Notes under the pieces: generated by a model
What the model was told of the DNA's origin: nothing
What the model saw: only the letters and a program-made list of their open reading frames with translations
The model's database searches: none
In this document: piece after piece, positions 11,339 to 21,002 of the stretch
Numbering within the stretch: the first letter of the stretch is position 1
How the letters are laid out: the number at the start of each line of letters is the position of its first letter
Source of the DNA: a virus
DNA: 64,000 nucleotides
Reading direction: 5' to 3' (one strand)
IMG/VR virus record: IMGVR_UViG_3300037395_000062
Coordinates: 1 to 64,000 of that record
Made by a program: the position numbers and the translations under genes

Positions 11339-13645
11339 TCATTTTGGCGTCCACCACGTAATGGTCACTTCCGCAGCGCCGCCTACACCGCCAGGACCGC
11401 CAGTGCCGCCGCACCCAGCGCCACCACCACCGGCGCCGCCACCTCCTACGCCGCCATTGCCGCCAGTGCCGCCTTGCGTGGTTCCAGCGCCCGCGCCAGA
11501 GCCGCCACCGCCGCCCCAGCCTGCCGCCGCCCAGCCGGTAGCACCGTTACCGCCCGTGGCTCCGCCAGCGCTTCCAGCAGTGGTCGTAATGCCGTTCACC
11601 GACGATACGGCCGAGCCACCAGCTTGGGGCGTTCCGGTCGTGCATCCACCACCAGCGCCGCCGCCGGTAGACGCGCTTACAGATGATGCGCCACCGCCAG
11701 CCGCTCCGACTGCTGACGACCCGCCGCCGCCGCTCGCTCCCATTGGTCCGGTCGCGTTTGACCCTCCGACACCTGTTCCGCCGGCGCCGCCATTGAAGTT
11801 TGCACCACCGCCGCCCGCAGCTCCGGTGGAACTCCCTCCACTGCCGATGTTTCCAGCGCCACCGCCGCCGCCGGAGGCTAGCGCCGCCGCGCCACCCGCG
11901 CCACCACCGCCAGCGTAGGCGATCATGTTGTTATCAAGGCCGGTGATCCCAAAAAATGCAGTCCCGCCAACCGACCCATTTGCGCCAGCCGCCGCCGTGC
12001 ACGGGGCATTGATCGTTATTGATGCCACACCAGATGTCATCGACGCTGGGATCGGAGCAGGCGTCAGCTTTACGCCGCCGCCGCCGCCGCCGCCGCCGCC
12101 GGAACCCGACACGCCGCCCGTCAAAGATGGACCACCGCCGCCGCAGCCGCCCTGGCCCCGTGCCGCGACCGTGAATACCGACCCAATCGGGGGCGGCCAG
12201 TAATAAGTCCCGGCCCCTGTAAAGGTGATCTGCCCGCTGGATGGCACGCCGTCGCTGATTGCAAGCGAACCGACATTCGAGCCTCCAGCCGATGCGAAAA
12301 ACTGCGCCAGCGTCATATCCATAACGGCCAGCTTCGTCACAAAGCCGCCCGTTGAAACCGACGTAGCATTGCTCGCCGCGCTGTAGGAAAAATAGATCTT
12401 GCCGCCGACTTCGACCCACCATGGGTCAGCGATCTGACCGACTCCCGTGTTGACCCCCTCATCAGAAGTCAGTCGGGCAAAAAACGGGGTCGTTTTAACA
12501 GGCGTCCACGCCGTGGCATTGAGTGTCGGCGCGCTGAACAAGTAAATGTCTTCTGGCACTGCACCGGACGTGCCAAGCGTGCCATTTGTGGTGGTGGCGT
12601 GCGCGCCGATATACCATAGGCCATTGGTAAAATAGGGAGATGTCGGCCCACCGATCGCTGCGTTTCCAACAGTGCCGCCGCCCCCGGCCGAGCTTATGAC
12701 TGGGTTGCTGACAGGTTGCGAGACGGTGGACATATCGGTCGACGTGAAGAGACCGATCCCTCCGATCCCGCCAACGCTGTTCTGGTAGCCTTCCATGAAG
12801 ATATAGGCAGTGCCGCCGACGAAAATCATCGACGTGTTAGTGACGTTTGTTGCGTCCCAAGTCGCACCGCCGCCCGGCGTGATGAACGCACTCTTCAAGA
12901 CGGAATAGTTACCATAGGCGTTCGCTGATGACAGGAGATCGATCTGCGTCCACCCGGTATTTGCCGCGAGCAGGTAGTAGGCGGTTCCCGTCACGGCCAG
13001 CGGGCCAGAGACTCCGGGGGAACCGCTTAAGGTATAGGTCCCCCCCGCACCGGTTCCACTTACTCTCGCCGTGATATAGTAGGTATTCGAAGTGATCCCG
13101 GTTCCGTTGATATATTGGCCGTTTGTCCATTGCCCCGTGACGGTCCCAGCCACCGTCAGCGTAGAACCGCTGATCGTGCACGCGGAGCACGTCGCGGTAT
13201 TGAGGGTGACAGAAGATGACCGATAGCCCGTGGCGATCGTCGCCGCTGCCTTGTAGGGCCAATGGATACCGTCAGTGCTTTCGAGATATTCCAGGCTTGG
13301 CGTTCCCGGTCCGGCCGTGCCGATCAAGTGCCAGCATGATGTGAATTGCGCGGGGACAAGATTGCAGCTTGTGTCCGGCGCCAGGATCGTTGCCTCTGCG
13401 ACCAACCCTCCCGCCGATCCCATCTCGTATGGCAGCGTCGGGGAATTGATGACGCCCTGGCGCTGGATCACTCCCTTGACCGGAGGCGGTCCCGCATCCC
13501 CCAACTGCCCAGCCGAGTTGAACCAGGCTGCGTCGCCGGGGGTGCCGGTGGGCAGGGGCGGCGGCGTATACCCACTTCCCTGCTGCGCCTGGGCGACGCC
13601 GCAGACGAGAAGAAAGAACGCTGCGAAGATCCTGATGGTGTTCAT
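11339..13645 (-). CDS. Exported adhesin: beta-propeller-like domain plus polyglycine C-terminus
   Basis: 768 residues. Residues 1-20 (MNTIRIFAAFFLLVCGVAQA) are a clear Sec signal peptide. Residues ~60-470 contain repeated strand-turn motifs (ESTDGIHWPYKAAATI, STDMSTVSQPVSNP, DPWWVEVGGKIYFSYS) like the five-bladed propeller of GH43-type proteins. From ~500 to the end it is extremely Gly-rich (GGGGAGG, GGNGGVGGGG), ending EVTITWWTPK. Similar polyglycine sandwiches form the receptor-binding head of T-even-type gp38 adhesins. The ATG at 13645 has GAGG upstream. Last gene of the fibre cluster. Enzymatic activity cannot be judged. Confidence 0.65.
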   Translation of the reverse strand: MNTIRIFAAFFLLVCGVAQAQQGSGYTPPPLPTGTPGDAAWFNSAGQLGDAGPPPVKGVIQRQGVINSPTLPYEMGSAGGLVAEATILAPDTSCNLVPAQFTSCWHLIGTAGPGTPSLEYLESTDGIHWPYKAAATIATGYRSSSVTLNTATCSACTISGSTLTVAGTVTGQWTNGQYINGTGITSNTYYITARVSGTGAGGTYTLSGSPGVSGPLAVTGTAYYLLAANTGWTQIDLLSSANAYGNYSVLKSAFITPGGGATWDATNVTNTSMIFVGGTAYIFMEGYQNSVGGIGGIGLFTSTDMSTVSQPVSNPVISSAGGGGTVGNAAIGGPTSPYFTNGLWYIGAHATTTNGTLGTSGAVPEDIYLFSAPTLNATAWTPVKTTPFFARLTSDEGVNTGVGQIADPWWVEVGGKIYFSYSAASNATSVSTGGFVTKLAVMDMTLAQFFASAGGSNVGSLAISDGVPSSGQITFTGAGTYYWPPPIGSVFTVAARGQGGCGGGGPSLTGGVSGSGGGGGGGGGVKLTPAPIPASMTSGVASITINAPCTAAAGANGSVGGTAFFGITGLDNNMIAYAGGGGAGGAAALASGGGGGAGNIGSGGSSTGAAGGGGANFNGGAGGTGVGGSNATGPMGASGGGGSSAVGAAGGGASSVSASTGGGAGGGCTTGTPQAGGSAVSSVNGITTTAGSAGGATGGNGATGWAAAGWGGGGGSGAGAGTTQGGTGGNGGVGGGGAGGGGAGCGGTGGPGGVGGAAEVTITWWTPK

Positions 13646-13653
13646 ACCGGACC

Positions 13654-14163
13654 TCAATTCGAGATCGAGAGAGTAGTGCCGAGCGGCGAATAGAATGACG
13701 GCACCGCCGCACTTCCAGTGATGTTCTTGGTGTCAGATGCTCCGGCCGCCAGCAGCTCACCGCCCGATGTCGCCGAACACGTGTTGGCCAACCAGCAGAC
13801 GTAGGTCGGGTTCATGCCGGTATTCAGCGCGAACAGCCGCGCGAAGGCGCCCGCCGCCGGGATCGAGCCCGCACTGATGGTGACGTTGGCGGTGATGAGC
13901 GTCGTGCTCGTCGCCGCTGCCAGTGTCATGGTGCCTTGGTAGGTCGTGGCTGGTGTAGTGACCGGAAATTGCGTTCCGCTCGGTACGGTCACGGGAACCG
14001 GCAACGGTACCTTCGGGTTGGCACCCTTCGGGATCGGCCCTGACGGTTCCGTGATCTGAATGCCGTTGTTCGGGTCGTACACGCCGGAATTCTGGGCATG
14101 CGCAGCATGCGATGTCACGGTTCCGGCCAGAAGCAGGAAGATTATGGCTAAGGTGCGCATCAT
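13654..14163 (-). CDS. Exported fibre-cluster protein, 169 aa
   Basis: Signal peptide MMRTLAIIFLLLAGTVTSHA before AHAQNSG. The rest is Pro/Thr/Ala-rich beta-type sequence (VPVTVPSGTQFPVTTPATT) with two Cys (VCWLANTC). The ATG at 14163 overlaps the preceding stop. Likely a small fibre, tip or chaperone; no family recognised. Confidence 0.6.
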   Translation of the reverse strand: MMRTLAIIFLLLAGTVTSHAAHAQNSGVYDPNNGIQITEPSGPIPKGANPKVPLPVPVTVPSGTQFPVTTPATTYQGTMTLAAATSTTLITANVTISAGSIPAAGAFARLFALNTGMNPTYVCWLANTCSATSGGELLAAGASDTKNITGSAAVPSFYSPLGTTLSISN

Positions 14164-15410
14164 TGGATCACTCGAATGTTGTAGACCGAGATTGTCGGTG
14201 TTGCTGCGACGGCAGCGCACACCTTGACGGTCACGTTTCCAGCCGACGAAACATAAGCCGTCCAATAGATGCCATCGCCCGGATAGGTAACGGGACTTGC
14301 GGCCGCAACCATGGCTGTGGTGGCGTTTGGCACAGATTGTGTTGCCGATGCACACGCACCAGCAGCGAGCGCACTTCCGCCGATGTTGTTAGTCGTGCTT
14401 GTCAAAGCAAGCGCGATTGTCCCCGTCTGCGCGGGCAATATCCAGTTGTAGTTTGACGCCACTGCTGGTGGCTGGAGTTCCCCTGCCCCAGAGGTGGCGC
14501 CCGCCATTTGGATGTTCCCGGCATTCTGCCCCGCCTGGCCAAGCGTGATCAAGCCGTTGCTACTAGCCCGGATTATGTTGTTATTGCTGGAATTGATCAG
14601 TTGCAGCATCACGCTGCCGCTGCTGTTCGGCGATACGATGTGCACCTGATCGGTAGACACGCCAACACCGCCCACGAACAGATTCCCGGCCGTCGAAATG
14701 GAACCGTTTGGATCGCTATTCTGTAGACAATAATCGTTCGCGGGAGGCGACCCTGTGCCGCCGATCGCGGAACAATGATACGCTGTCCAGTCAGTCACGG
14801 AACCAGCCGCGCTGTTGTTGTTCACAAGCAGTGCGTTGAACCCGAGCACATTCCCCATAATGCCGGTCGGGTAATTGGTGCTGGCTGCTAGATATTGGGT
14901 GAAATTAGCGACCGTGCCAACATTTCCGAAGCTGGCTTCAAAGTCCTCATTGCCTCCGGCCTGGCTGTTGCATCCGGATTGGCACGTGTAGAACGCGTGG
15001 ATCACATTGACTTCGCTGTTGTCGATCCCCGGCCCATTCATGAACACCTGAGAGTTCATGTTTTCCCAGTAATTGGACGTATTCGTCGATGGGTTGAGCG
15101 TCACATAGAACTGATTCTGGCGATTGTCGGATGCAGCTGTGGCCAAATCAACCGCGCCCGTGAATTGTATGGCCGGCATCCCGTTCACCGGCAGCGCAAA
15201 CGTCGATCCGCCGATCTGATACCCTGTCGAGGCCGTGGTATTGATCCCGCCGCTATCGACAATACCGACCGTTGTCAGTTGTCCGGTCAGCGTGCCGCCG
15301 GCCAGCGGCAGATACGCGACGCTGCCGCTGGATCCGCCGGTCACCTGATCGGCGTTGGACGCGGATGCCGCGACGATGAGCAGCAGTGCCAGGAGAAGAC
15401 GACGCATCAT
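14160..15410 (-). CDS. Tail-fibre-like protein with signal peptide
   Basis: 416 residues. Sec signal MMRRLLLALLLIVAASASNA, then YLPLAGGTLTGQLTTVG, a motif frequent at the start of phage tail-fibre repeats. The middle has Asn/Gly/Ser-rich beta sequence (LQNSDPNGSISTAGNLFVGG) as in trimeric fibres. Four-Cys content (CQSGCNS, HCSAI) is unusual for a cytoplasmic virion protein and fits an oxidising compartment. Coupled by ATGA to the next gene. Confidence 0.7.
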   Translation of the reverse strand: MMRRLLLALLLIVAASASNADQVTGGSSGSVAYLPLAGGTLTGQLTTVGIVDSGGINTTASTGYQIGGSTFALPVNGMPAIQFTGAVDLATAASDNRQNQFYVTLNPSTNTSNYWENMNSQVFMNGPGIDNSEVNVIHAFYTCQSGCNSQAGGNEDFEASFGNVGTVANFTQYLAASTNYPTGIMGNVLGFNALLVNNNSAAGSVTDWTAYHCSAIGGTGSPPANDYCLQNSDPNGSISTAGNLFVGGVGVSTDQVHIVSPNSSGSVMLQLINSSNNNIIRASSNGLITLGQAGQNAGNIQMAGATSGAGELQPPAVASNYNWILPAQTGTIALALTSTTNNIGGSALAAGACASATQSVPNATTAMVAAASPVTYPGDGIYWTAYVSSAGNVTVKVCAAVAATPTISVYNIRVIQ

Positions 15411-15411
15411 G

Positions 15412-15912
15412 CTACTGCACCTGGCCGCTGAAGAATGCCGTGGCGGACGCGGTTTTTGTGAAGCATCCTGTCGAGCTGAACACTGTGGTTATGCCTGCCG
15501 AGAATAGCCAAGCAGCGGCACCCGGATCAGGAGACAGTCCGATCGTCTGGTTGGCGGGGACGTACAGGCATTTGACTGGCAAAACACTGCCATCGGACGG
15601 CGGCGTGGTTGCGTTGAACACCATCAGGTAGCCAGGCGTGGCACCGCTGGTCACGGCAAAGCCCAGGGCGAGACCTGCGGACGCTTTGAATACGTGGCTG
15701 GATTCGACGGACGTTGACACGATCGGTGTCGTCGAACTGTAGGCGAGCGAGGCTGGAAACGGGTTTACCGTCGAGAACTGATTGCCTTGATAGTCGGCAA
15801 CTCCAGCCATAAGGCCCGGCCATATGGGATAGCTCGTGGCCTTCGCTCCGGCGATGAACAGCAGGATCGCCGCCACCGTCCTCAACGCAACGCTTTTCGT
15901 TCGATCCGTCAC
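15412..15912 (-). CDS. Exported fibre-cluster protein, 166 aa
   Basis: GTG start. The N-terminus TDRTKSVALRTVAAILLFIAG then AKA fits a signal peptide. The rest is beta-rich with two Cys (KCLYVP, GCFTK). Sits between fibre-like genes; role unknown. Confidence 0.55.
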   Translation of the reverse strand: MTDRTKSVALRTVAAILLFIAGAKATSYPIWPGLMAGVADYQGNQFSTVNPFPASLAYSSTTPIVSTSVESSHVFKASAGLALGFAVTSGATPGYLMVFNATTPPSDGSVLPVKCLYVPANQTIGLSPDPGAAAWLFSAGITTVFSSTGCFTKTASATAFFSGQVQ

Positions 15913-15922
15913 CTGCCGCCTC

Positions 15923-16564
15923 CTATCCGATGATCCAACTGAGAACCGTACCGCTGACCATGCCGCAGGTCGCCCACACGGCGTCCGTGGTGGTGAAGTT
16001 CGAGCCCGCTGGAGGCCACGACCCGAACGGCGGAATGATAGCGCTCGGCACCGATCCGCTGGCCGGCGCGGACGCGCCTCCGATTATCAACCGCACGGAA
16101 TCGATCTGCGACGTGTTGAACAACTGCAGCGCGTTGCGCGCACCGCTGGCAACGACGGCGGAGTAGGCACCCGAACCGAGCGACACGAAGCCGCTCGTCG
16201 TGGGACCTGCGTTGTTCGCCACGAACCCTGGGCCTGCCGCGAACTGCGACCCGACGACGATAGATACGCTGCCCGGCGGCACCACCACGATCTGCCCATT
16301 CAACGGCGTGAACGGCGCCTGCAATGTTCCCGGAGCCACGACGGCCGTCGTGCCGGCCTGGTCCTCCGTTATCCCGAAGCAGGTCAGCGTACCCCACGAG
16401 CCGGATACCGGCCCGAACGCGCAGTTCACGTTCGTCAACTGTACGCCACCGACGAAGGTGTCGAACGTCACCGGCTGACCGGCGTAGTTCGTCCCTCCGG
16501 GCGGCGTAACCACGACGCTGCCTGATATCGCCGTGCCGAGCTGCAGGTAGCCGTTGCTCGCCAT
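15923..16564 (-). CDS. Fibre-cluster protein, 213 aa
   Basis: Beta-rich sequence with TPPGG, VVVPPGSVSIVVGSQFAAGPG and SGTVLSWIIG. No signal peptide. The ATG at 16564 lies five bases after the preceding stop. The open frame continues upstream to 16657, inside the previous gene. Possibly a virion decoration, base or fibre-attachment protein. Confidence 0.55.
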   Translation of the reverse strand: MASNGYLQLGTAISGSVVVTPPGGTNYAGQPVTFDTFVGGVQLTNVNCAFGPVSGSWGTLTCFGITEDQAGTTAVVAPGTLQAPFTPLNGQIVVVPPGSVSIVVGSQFAAGPGFVANNAGPTTSGFVSLGSGAYSAVVASGARNALQLFNTSQIDSVRLIIGGASAPASGSVPSAIIPPFGSWPPAGSNFTTTDAVWATCGMVSGTVLSWIIG

Positions 16565-16568
16565 GCGA

Positions 16569-17024
16569 TCAGCCGTGATATATCTGATTGCCGCCGGCGA
16601 AATAGTAAGGCACGACGGTGCCGGTCGCCTGCGTGTAGGCCACACCGCTCGATCCACTGCCGATGATGCCGCTCACGGTCGGCGGATAGACCGACAGCCC
16701 GCTGACGCCGAAATTGCCAACGAAGACTGGATACGGAACCGCATTTGGCGGAGGCAGTTGACCTCCAGTACCCGATGCCACGGTAGAGAAAAACGCCCCT
16801 TGGGTCGTAATCGGCGTGGCGTTGCCTATGCCGCTTCCCGCCGCGGTCAAGCCGGACGCCACGGTGCCATAGCCAGCCGCACCCATCGCTCCCGACATCA
16901 CGGAAGCCATCGCTCCCTGGAAATTGTAACTTCGGCCGGGACCTGACTGCTGATCGAGGTTGGCAAAGAACTCGCCGGGATTCAGCAGCCCGAGCGGGAT
17001 GGACGGAGTCGAGGCTGAACCCAT
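16569..17024 (-). CDS. Fibre-cluster protein, 151 aa
   Basis: The ATG at 17024 has AGGAGA at ideal distance. The product is Gly/Ser/Ala-rich (GAMASVMSGAMGAAGYGTVASG). First gene of the leftward fibre-lysis unit and divergent from the beta-propeller gene at 17116, so both promoters should lie in 17025-17115. No convincing -35/-10 pair is visible there. Confidence 0.55.
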   Translation of the reverse strand: MGSASTPSIPLGLLNPGEFFANLDQQSGPGRSYNFQGAMASVMSGAMGAAGYGTVASGLTAAGSGIGNATPITTQGAFFSTVASGTGGQLPPPNAVPYPVFVGNFGVSGLSVYPPTVSGIIGSGSSGVAYTQATGTVVPYYFAGGNQIYHG

Positions 17025-17115
17025 CGGTGCGTCTCCTGACGGAAAGCCGCAGGCTACCCCGCGACGGATACGCTCCCCATGCCGGGACGTTTCGGTACGT
17101 GATAGCGTCGCGGAC

Positions 17116-18876
17116 ATGAGCGCTCCCGAATGGTTCTGGCCTCCGTCCGGCGCGACGGCGCGCGGCATCGCGCTGGCGCCGTTCGCATCCGGAATGGCGG
17201 TCGCGGACTGGACCGAGCCGGTACTGTGGCCCTATGAATCGGGAGCGCTCGGTGCCGCACTTCCGGTATCCGCCGGGCCGTACGGGTTCGCCGGCGCGGC
17301 CTCCGATACGTCCGGAGGATTGTGGTGCGTCACCTGGGACGGCGTCCTGTCGCACGTCAGCGGCGGTGCATCATCCGGCGCGGTATCGGCTACGATGCCT
17401 TCCGGCCAGATATACATCGGCTGCGCGTACGCGGCCGGCAGCGGCTTCGCGGTAGCCGCTTCGGGCAACGTCTACGCGTCAACCGGTACGTTGTTGGCTG
17501 CGTTTCCGCTTCCCGGGCGACCGATCGCCGCTTCCGGCGGCACTATCCTGTCGTGCATGTCCGTCTCCGGAATCGGCACGATGAACGCGGGCAACGGCGC
17601 CACCGGGTTCGTCGCCCTGCCGTCCGGCATGACGGTGATGTCGTGCATCGCGGCCGCATCCGGTTTCCCGCTCGCGGCCGCCGGCTGGGCGAACGCAGCG
17701 CCGCTGTCCGGCTGCGCCGCCGGAGCGCTCGATCCGCAGGATGCTTTATTCATGCTCGGTATCGGATCGGGGAGTGCCGTCCTGTGGTCGTCGCCCGGCA
17801 TATTCGCGGACGCGTGGGCGCAAATCCAGACCGTCACCGGCTTGGCATCGTTGTCCTCCGTATGCTGGAGGCCGGACGGCACGCAGGCCTTGGCAGTCAG
17901 TCCGGTATCCGGGCAGGTGCAGGTACTGCCGTTCACCGCAGGCGTATTGTCGGCGGGGCAGATCTTGTCCGTATCCGGCGCATGCTCCACAGCCATAGCG
18001 GGCGATTCCGTGCACGCATTGGTCGCCCAGTCGGGACAGGCGCAGGCGACGGCCTTGACCTACACTGGCAGCACATGGTCGACGACGACGGCGGTAACCG
18101 GGCTGACGGGCATCGTCGCGGTCGCACCGTACGGCGCAAGCGGTGCTGTCGCCGCCGTATCCGGTGGCATACGCTACCTCAACCTGTCCGTCGGGGCGTG
18201 GTCGCTCGGAGCGCTGGTGGCGGTTCCGTTCGTGCCGACCGCGCTTACCGTCGATACGTTCGGCCAGGTCTATGTCGCGGGCTCCGGGGCGGTCGCCATG
18301 GCGTCCGGTGCGTTCCTTCTAGCGAGCGGAACGTGGGCGGGTGCGGCACCTACCGCGATCGCGGTGCAGCAGGGTCGCATCGTCATGGCGGTACCGGGCG
18401 ACAGCCTGCTGCGCGTATTCGGCCTCTCGGCACCCGGCACGCTTTCCCAGCAGGCGCATACCGCGTTGTCGCTCGGCGCAAGCGTAGGGTTGGCGCTGTC
18501 GACGACCACGCTGTTCGTCGGCGGTTCGGGAGCCACCGAGACGTTCGGGTTTTCCGGCAGCGCCTACGCGCTGACGCCGGTGCGGTCCGGTTCCGTGGGA
18601 TTCTGGAGCGGATCATCCTGGTCGACGCTGGGACTCGGCGTCGGCCATCTGCCGTCCGCGATCGGTCTCGATGCCTCCGGGAGTGCATGGGTGACGACGA
18701 AACAGAACACGCTATGGCAGGTAAGTTCCGGCGCCGTCGCACTGTCGTCCGGGATCGTGTCGCAATATCCCGGGCAACCACAGACTGTGCCGATCTCGCC
18801 GTCTTCCGTGCTTGCCGGCGCCAGCGGGGTGTTCGTCGCCACTTCGATTCCCGGTGTTTTGGTCCAGGTGGCCTAA
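17116..18876 (+). CDS. Beta-propeller-like structural protein
   Basis: 587 residues made of roughly repeating blades with Ser/Gly-rich turns (SGVAVAASGNVYASTGTLLA-like, GVAVAASG, LDASGSAWVTTKQNTLWQV), comparable to NHL/WD-type propellers. It opens the rightward baseplate operon and ends three bases before the next start. Position before the gp53/gp25/J-like genes suggests a baseplate or tail-periphery protein. ATG at 17116; the longer open frame from 16960 overlaps the divergent gene and is rejected. Confidence 0.6.
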   Translation: MSAPEWFWPPSGATARGIALAPFASGMAVADWTEPVLWPYESGALGAALPVSAGPYGFAGAASDTSGGLWCVTWDGVLSHVSGGASSGAVSATMPSGQIYIGCAYAAGSGFAVAASGNVYASTGTLLAAFPLPGRPIAASGGTILSCMSVSGIGTMNAGNGATGFVALPSGMTVMSCIAAASGFPLAAAGWANAAPLSGCAAGALDPQDALFMLGIGSGSAVLWSSPGIFADAWAQIQTVTGLASLSSVCWRPDGTQALAVSPVSGQVQVLPFTAGVLSAGQILSVSGACSTAIAGDSVHALVAQSGQAQATALTYTGSTWSTTTAVTGLTGIVAVAPYGASGAVAAVSGGIRYLNLSVGAWSLGALVAVPFVPTALTVDTFGQVYVAGSGAVAMASGAFLLASGTWAGAAPTAIAVQQGRIVMAVPGDSLLRVFGLSAPGTLSQQAHTALSLGASVGLALSTTTLFVGGSGATETFGFSGSAYALTPVRSGSVGFWSGSSWSTLGLGVGHLPSAIGLDASGSAWVTTKQNTLWQVSSGAVALSSGIVSQYPGQPQTVPISPSSVLAGASGVFVATSIPGVLVQVA

Positions 18877-18879
18877 GCA

Positions 18880-19557
18880 GTGACCCAGACGTTCCGCACT
18901 ATCCCTGTCGGACTCGGCACGCAGCCCGCCGTCTATCAGCTATCGATCCGCGCGCCCGGACAGACCTTCGCCGAACTCAGCACGTATACCTTTCCGTTGT
19001 CGCCGTCGCGGTTGCGCATGGCCCGTTCGTCGTTGTCGAGTTTCGTCGATACGCAGGGGTCGGCCTCATCGCAGGGCGTCACCCGGGTGATGGACGTCTA
19101 CGGCCTGGCGCCGCCGATCTATACCATCGAAGGGACGACCGGCTGGGACCGGCACATGTCTGACGGCTATGTGCTGACCGGGCTGCAGTCGATGCAACTG
19201 CTCGCGGCTTTCCTCGCCCAGTACGCCACGTTGAACCAGCAGCAGCGCGCGAGCGGCAACCCGAACTACTATACCCTGGAGTTCTACGACTATTTCGGCG
19301 ATAATTTTTGGCAGGTAGAACCGATCGGACCCCAGATATTCAACCAGAGCAACGACCGGCCGACGTTGATCTACTACCGGTTCAGTTGGGCAGCCGTGAA
19401 GCCGGCCGGCGTTCCGGTGCTCGGCGTCGTCGACGCGCTGGCCGGCCTGGTCTCGTCGTCCGCGGCCCAGGCTGCGATCAACGCGGCGCAGACGCTAGGC
19501 GCCTTCACCACCGCCTATGCGCCGTTCGGACTCTCCGGCACGTCGGTATTGCCGTAG
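18880..19557 (+). CDS. Baseplate/tail protein, 225 aa
   Basis: GTG start. Contains YTFPLSPSRLRMARSSLSSF, VYGLAPPIYTIEGTTGWDRH and LEFYDYFGDNFWQVEPIGPQ, resembling a conserved phage protein found ahead of gp25-like genes in myoviruses of this type. Probably a baseplate or hub-cap component. Couples to the next gene by TAGTG. Confidence 0.6.
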   Translation: MTQTFRTIPVGLGTQPAVYQLSIRAPGQTFAELSTYTFPLSPSRLRMARSSLSSFVDTQGSASSQGVTRVMDVYGLAPPIYTIEGTTGWDRHMSDGYVLTGLQSMQLLAAFLAQYATLNQQQRASGNPNYYTLEFYDYFGDNFWQVEPIGPQIFNQSNDRPTLIYYRFSWAAVKPAGVPVLGVVDALAGLVSSSAAQAAINAAQTLGAFTTAYAPFGLSGTSVLP

Positions 19558-20993
19558 TGTCGTACGAACCACCATTCGCGGGCTATCCCGGCACGGTATT
19601 CGCCACCTGCTGGCAATCGGCGGCGTGGCTCTCGACGCTGCTCGCGGGCGGCTCCGCGCCGATCGCGAGCATCGCCAACGGCGCGACGGCGGCGTTCCGG
19701 ACGTTCATGAATGGCGCCGACGCGGTAGCAGCATGGCAGGCGGCCAACGCGTTCGCTCAGGAGCAGATAAACCTGGCTGCGGTCGACGCGCTGCCGCTCG
19801 GCTTGGATCCAGCCACCCAGGCATATTTCACCGCTCGGTTGGGTTCCGTCGCGGCGGCCGCGAGCGGGCTTGCAGTGCTGCCGCCGCAGGTCAGCCCGTT
19901 CGATGCGGTGGCGCTGCTGAGCGCGGGACAGCCGGCCGTTCCGGACTCGGGCTACCTCGAGTGGTGCGCCGGATTCGCGGCCGAGACCCCGCCGTCCGGA
20001 CTGGTGTCGCCGGGATCGCTCGTGACGTATGCGACCGGTGCGGCGACGGCATGGTTGACGGTGACCAACGCGGTGCGCATGCTGCAGGGCGCGTCCTTGA
20101 CCCAGGCGTTCGATACCGCCGCGCGCCAGTTCCGGGTATCGTCCGTGGTGGCGACCGGACTGGCTTCTATGACCGCTGGCGGCTTTACTGAAACGGACAT
20201 CCCGGCACTGTGGAACGGCGCCGTGGCGATGCCGTCGCTTCTGCTGGACGCCGGATCGCTGACGTCATCGCCGGCCTTCCTCGGCAACCAGCAGGGCGGA
20301 GCCATCCGCGTCGCCCTGCGCACGCTGGCACTGCAGACCGCCTACCTCGTGCTGTCGCTGCGGTCGACGATAGCGTCCGGCAGCGTAGCCACCGCTTCGC
20401 TGCGACGCAACGAATCGCTGATGGATCTTGCCGCCCGTGCGGCTGGCGGGTTCGAGGCTTGGTCCTCCATCGCGGCGGTCAACAACATCCAGCCGCCATA
20501 CCCCGGACCGACGAACCAGGCCGTGGCGGCGTCCGGTACGGTGCTGCTGATGCCCGGCAGCGTCGTCGCTCCGTCCGGCAGCGCGGCACCGACATACGCA
20601 GCCAACGTGCTCGGCACCGACTACGACTTCGGACCTATAAACGGTCCGCAACCGCCATGGCTGGGTGACATATCCCTGATCACGGGGTACGCCAACTTCG
20701 CACGCGCGCTGGGGCGACGCCTCCAAACTACGCTCGGTACGCTGGTCTATCATCCGGGCTACGGCAGCCGCATTCCGCTGGAGGTCGGGGCCATCCAAGG
20801 CAGCGACGAGGCGCGGCGGCTCGCGGCGTTCGGCAGGGCGGCGTTGGCTGCCGATCCCAGGACGGCGAGCGTAGTGAGCGCCACGGCGTCGGTGCGGCCG
20901 GGATTCCTGGCAACCTTCTACGGCACCGTGGTACCTGTAGGACCCGGCGCTGTTCCCGTATCCGTCAACGAGGTCATCAACCCCTTGCCGTAG
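19557..20993 (+). CDS. Baseplate wedge protein with LysM-like and gp25-like domains
   Basis: 478 residues from a GTG overlapping the upstream stop. At ~280-330, RRNESLMDLAARAAGG...WSSIAAVNNIQPPY has LysM-like spacing. The C-terminal ~90 residues (TTLGTLVYHPGYGSRIPLEVG, then RAALAADPRTASVVSA) match the T4 gp25 / P2 W / XkdS lysozyme-like baseplate wedge fold. It should join the baseplate inner ring next to the J-like protein. The fusion of both domains in one chain is compact. Confidence 0.7.
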   Translation: MSYEPPFAGYPGTVFATCWQSAAWLSTLLAGGSAPIASIANGATAAFRTFMNGADAVAAWQAANAFAQEQINLAAVDALPLGLDPATQAYFTARLGSVAAAASGLAVLPPQVSPFDAVALLSAGQPAVPDSGYLEWCAGFAAETPPSGLVSPGSLVTYATGAATAWLTVTNAVRMLQGASLTQAFDTAARQFRVSSVVATGLASMTAGGFTETDIPALWNGAVAMPSLLLDAGSLTSSPAFLGNQQGGAIRVALRTLALQTAYLVLSLRSTIASGSVATASLRRNESLMDLAARAAGGFEAWSSIAAVNNIQPPYPGPTNQAVAASGTVLLMPGSVVAPSGSAAPTYAANVLGTDYDFGPINGPQPPWLGDISLITGYANFARALGRRLQTTLGTLVYHPGYGSRIPLEVGAIQGSDEARRLAAFGRAALAADPRTASVVSATASVRPGFLATFYGTVVPVGPGAVPVSVNEVINPLP

Positions 20994-21002
20994 GAGAGAC
21001 GC

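Noticed and set aside
11289-11918. Plus-strand Pro-rich 209-codon frame
   Set aside because: It is the antisense of the polyglycine domain (GGN read as CCN/GCC).
17322-19163. 613-codon Arg-rich plus-strand frame
   Set aside because: It is an out-of-frame reading of the beta-propeller gene; Arg-rich composition is typical of shadow frames in GC-rich coding DNA.
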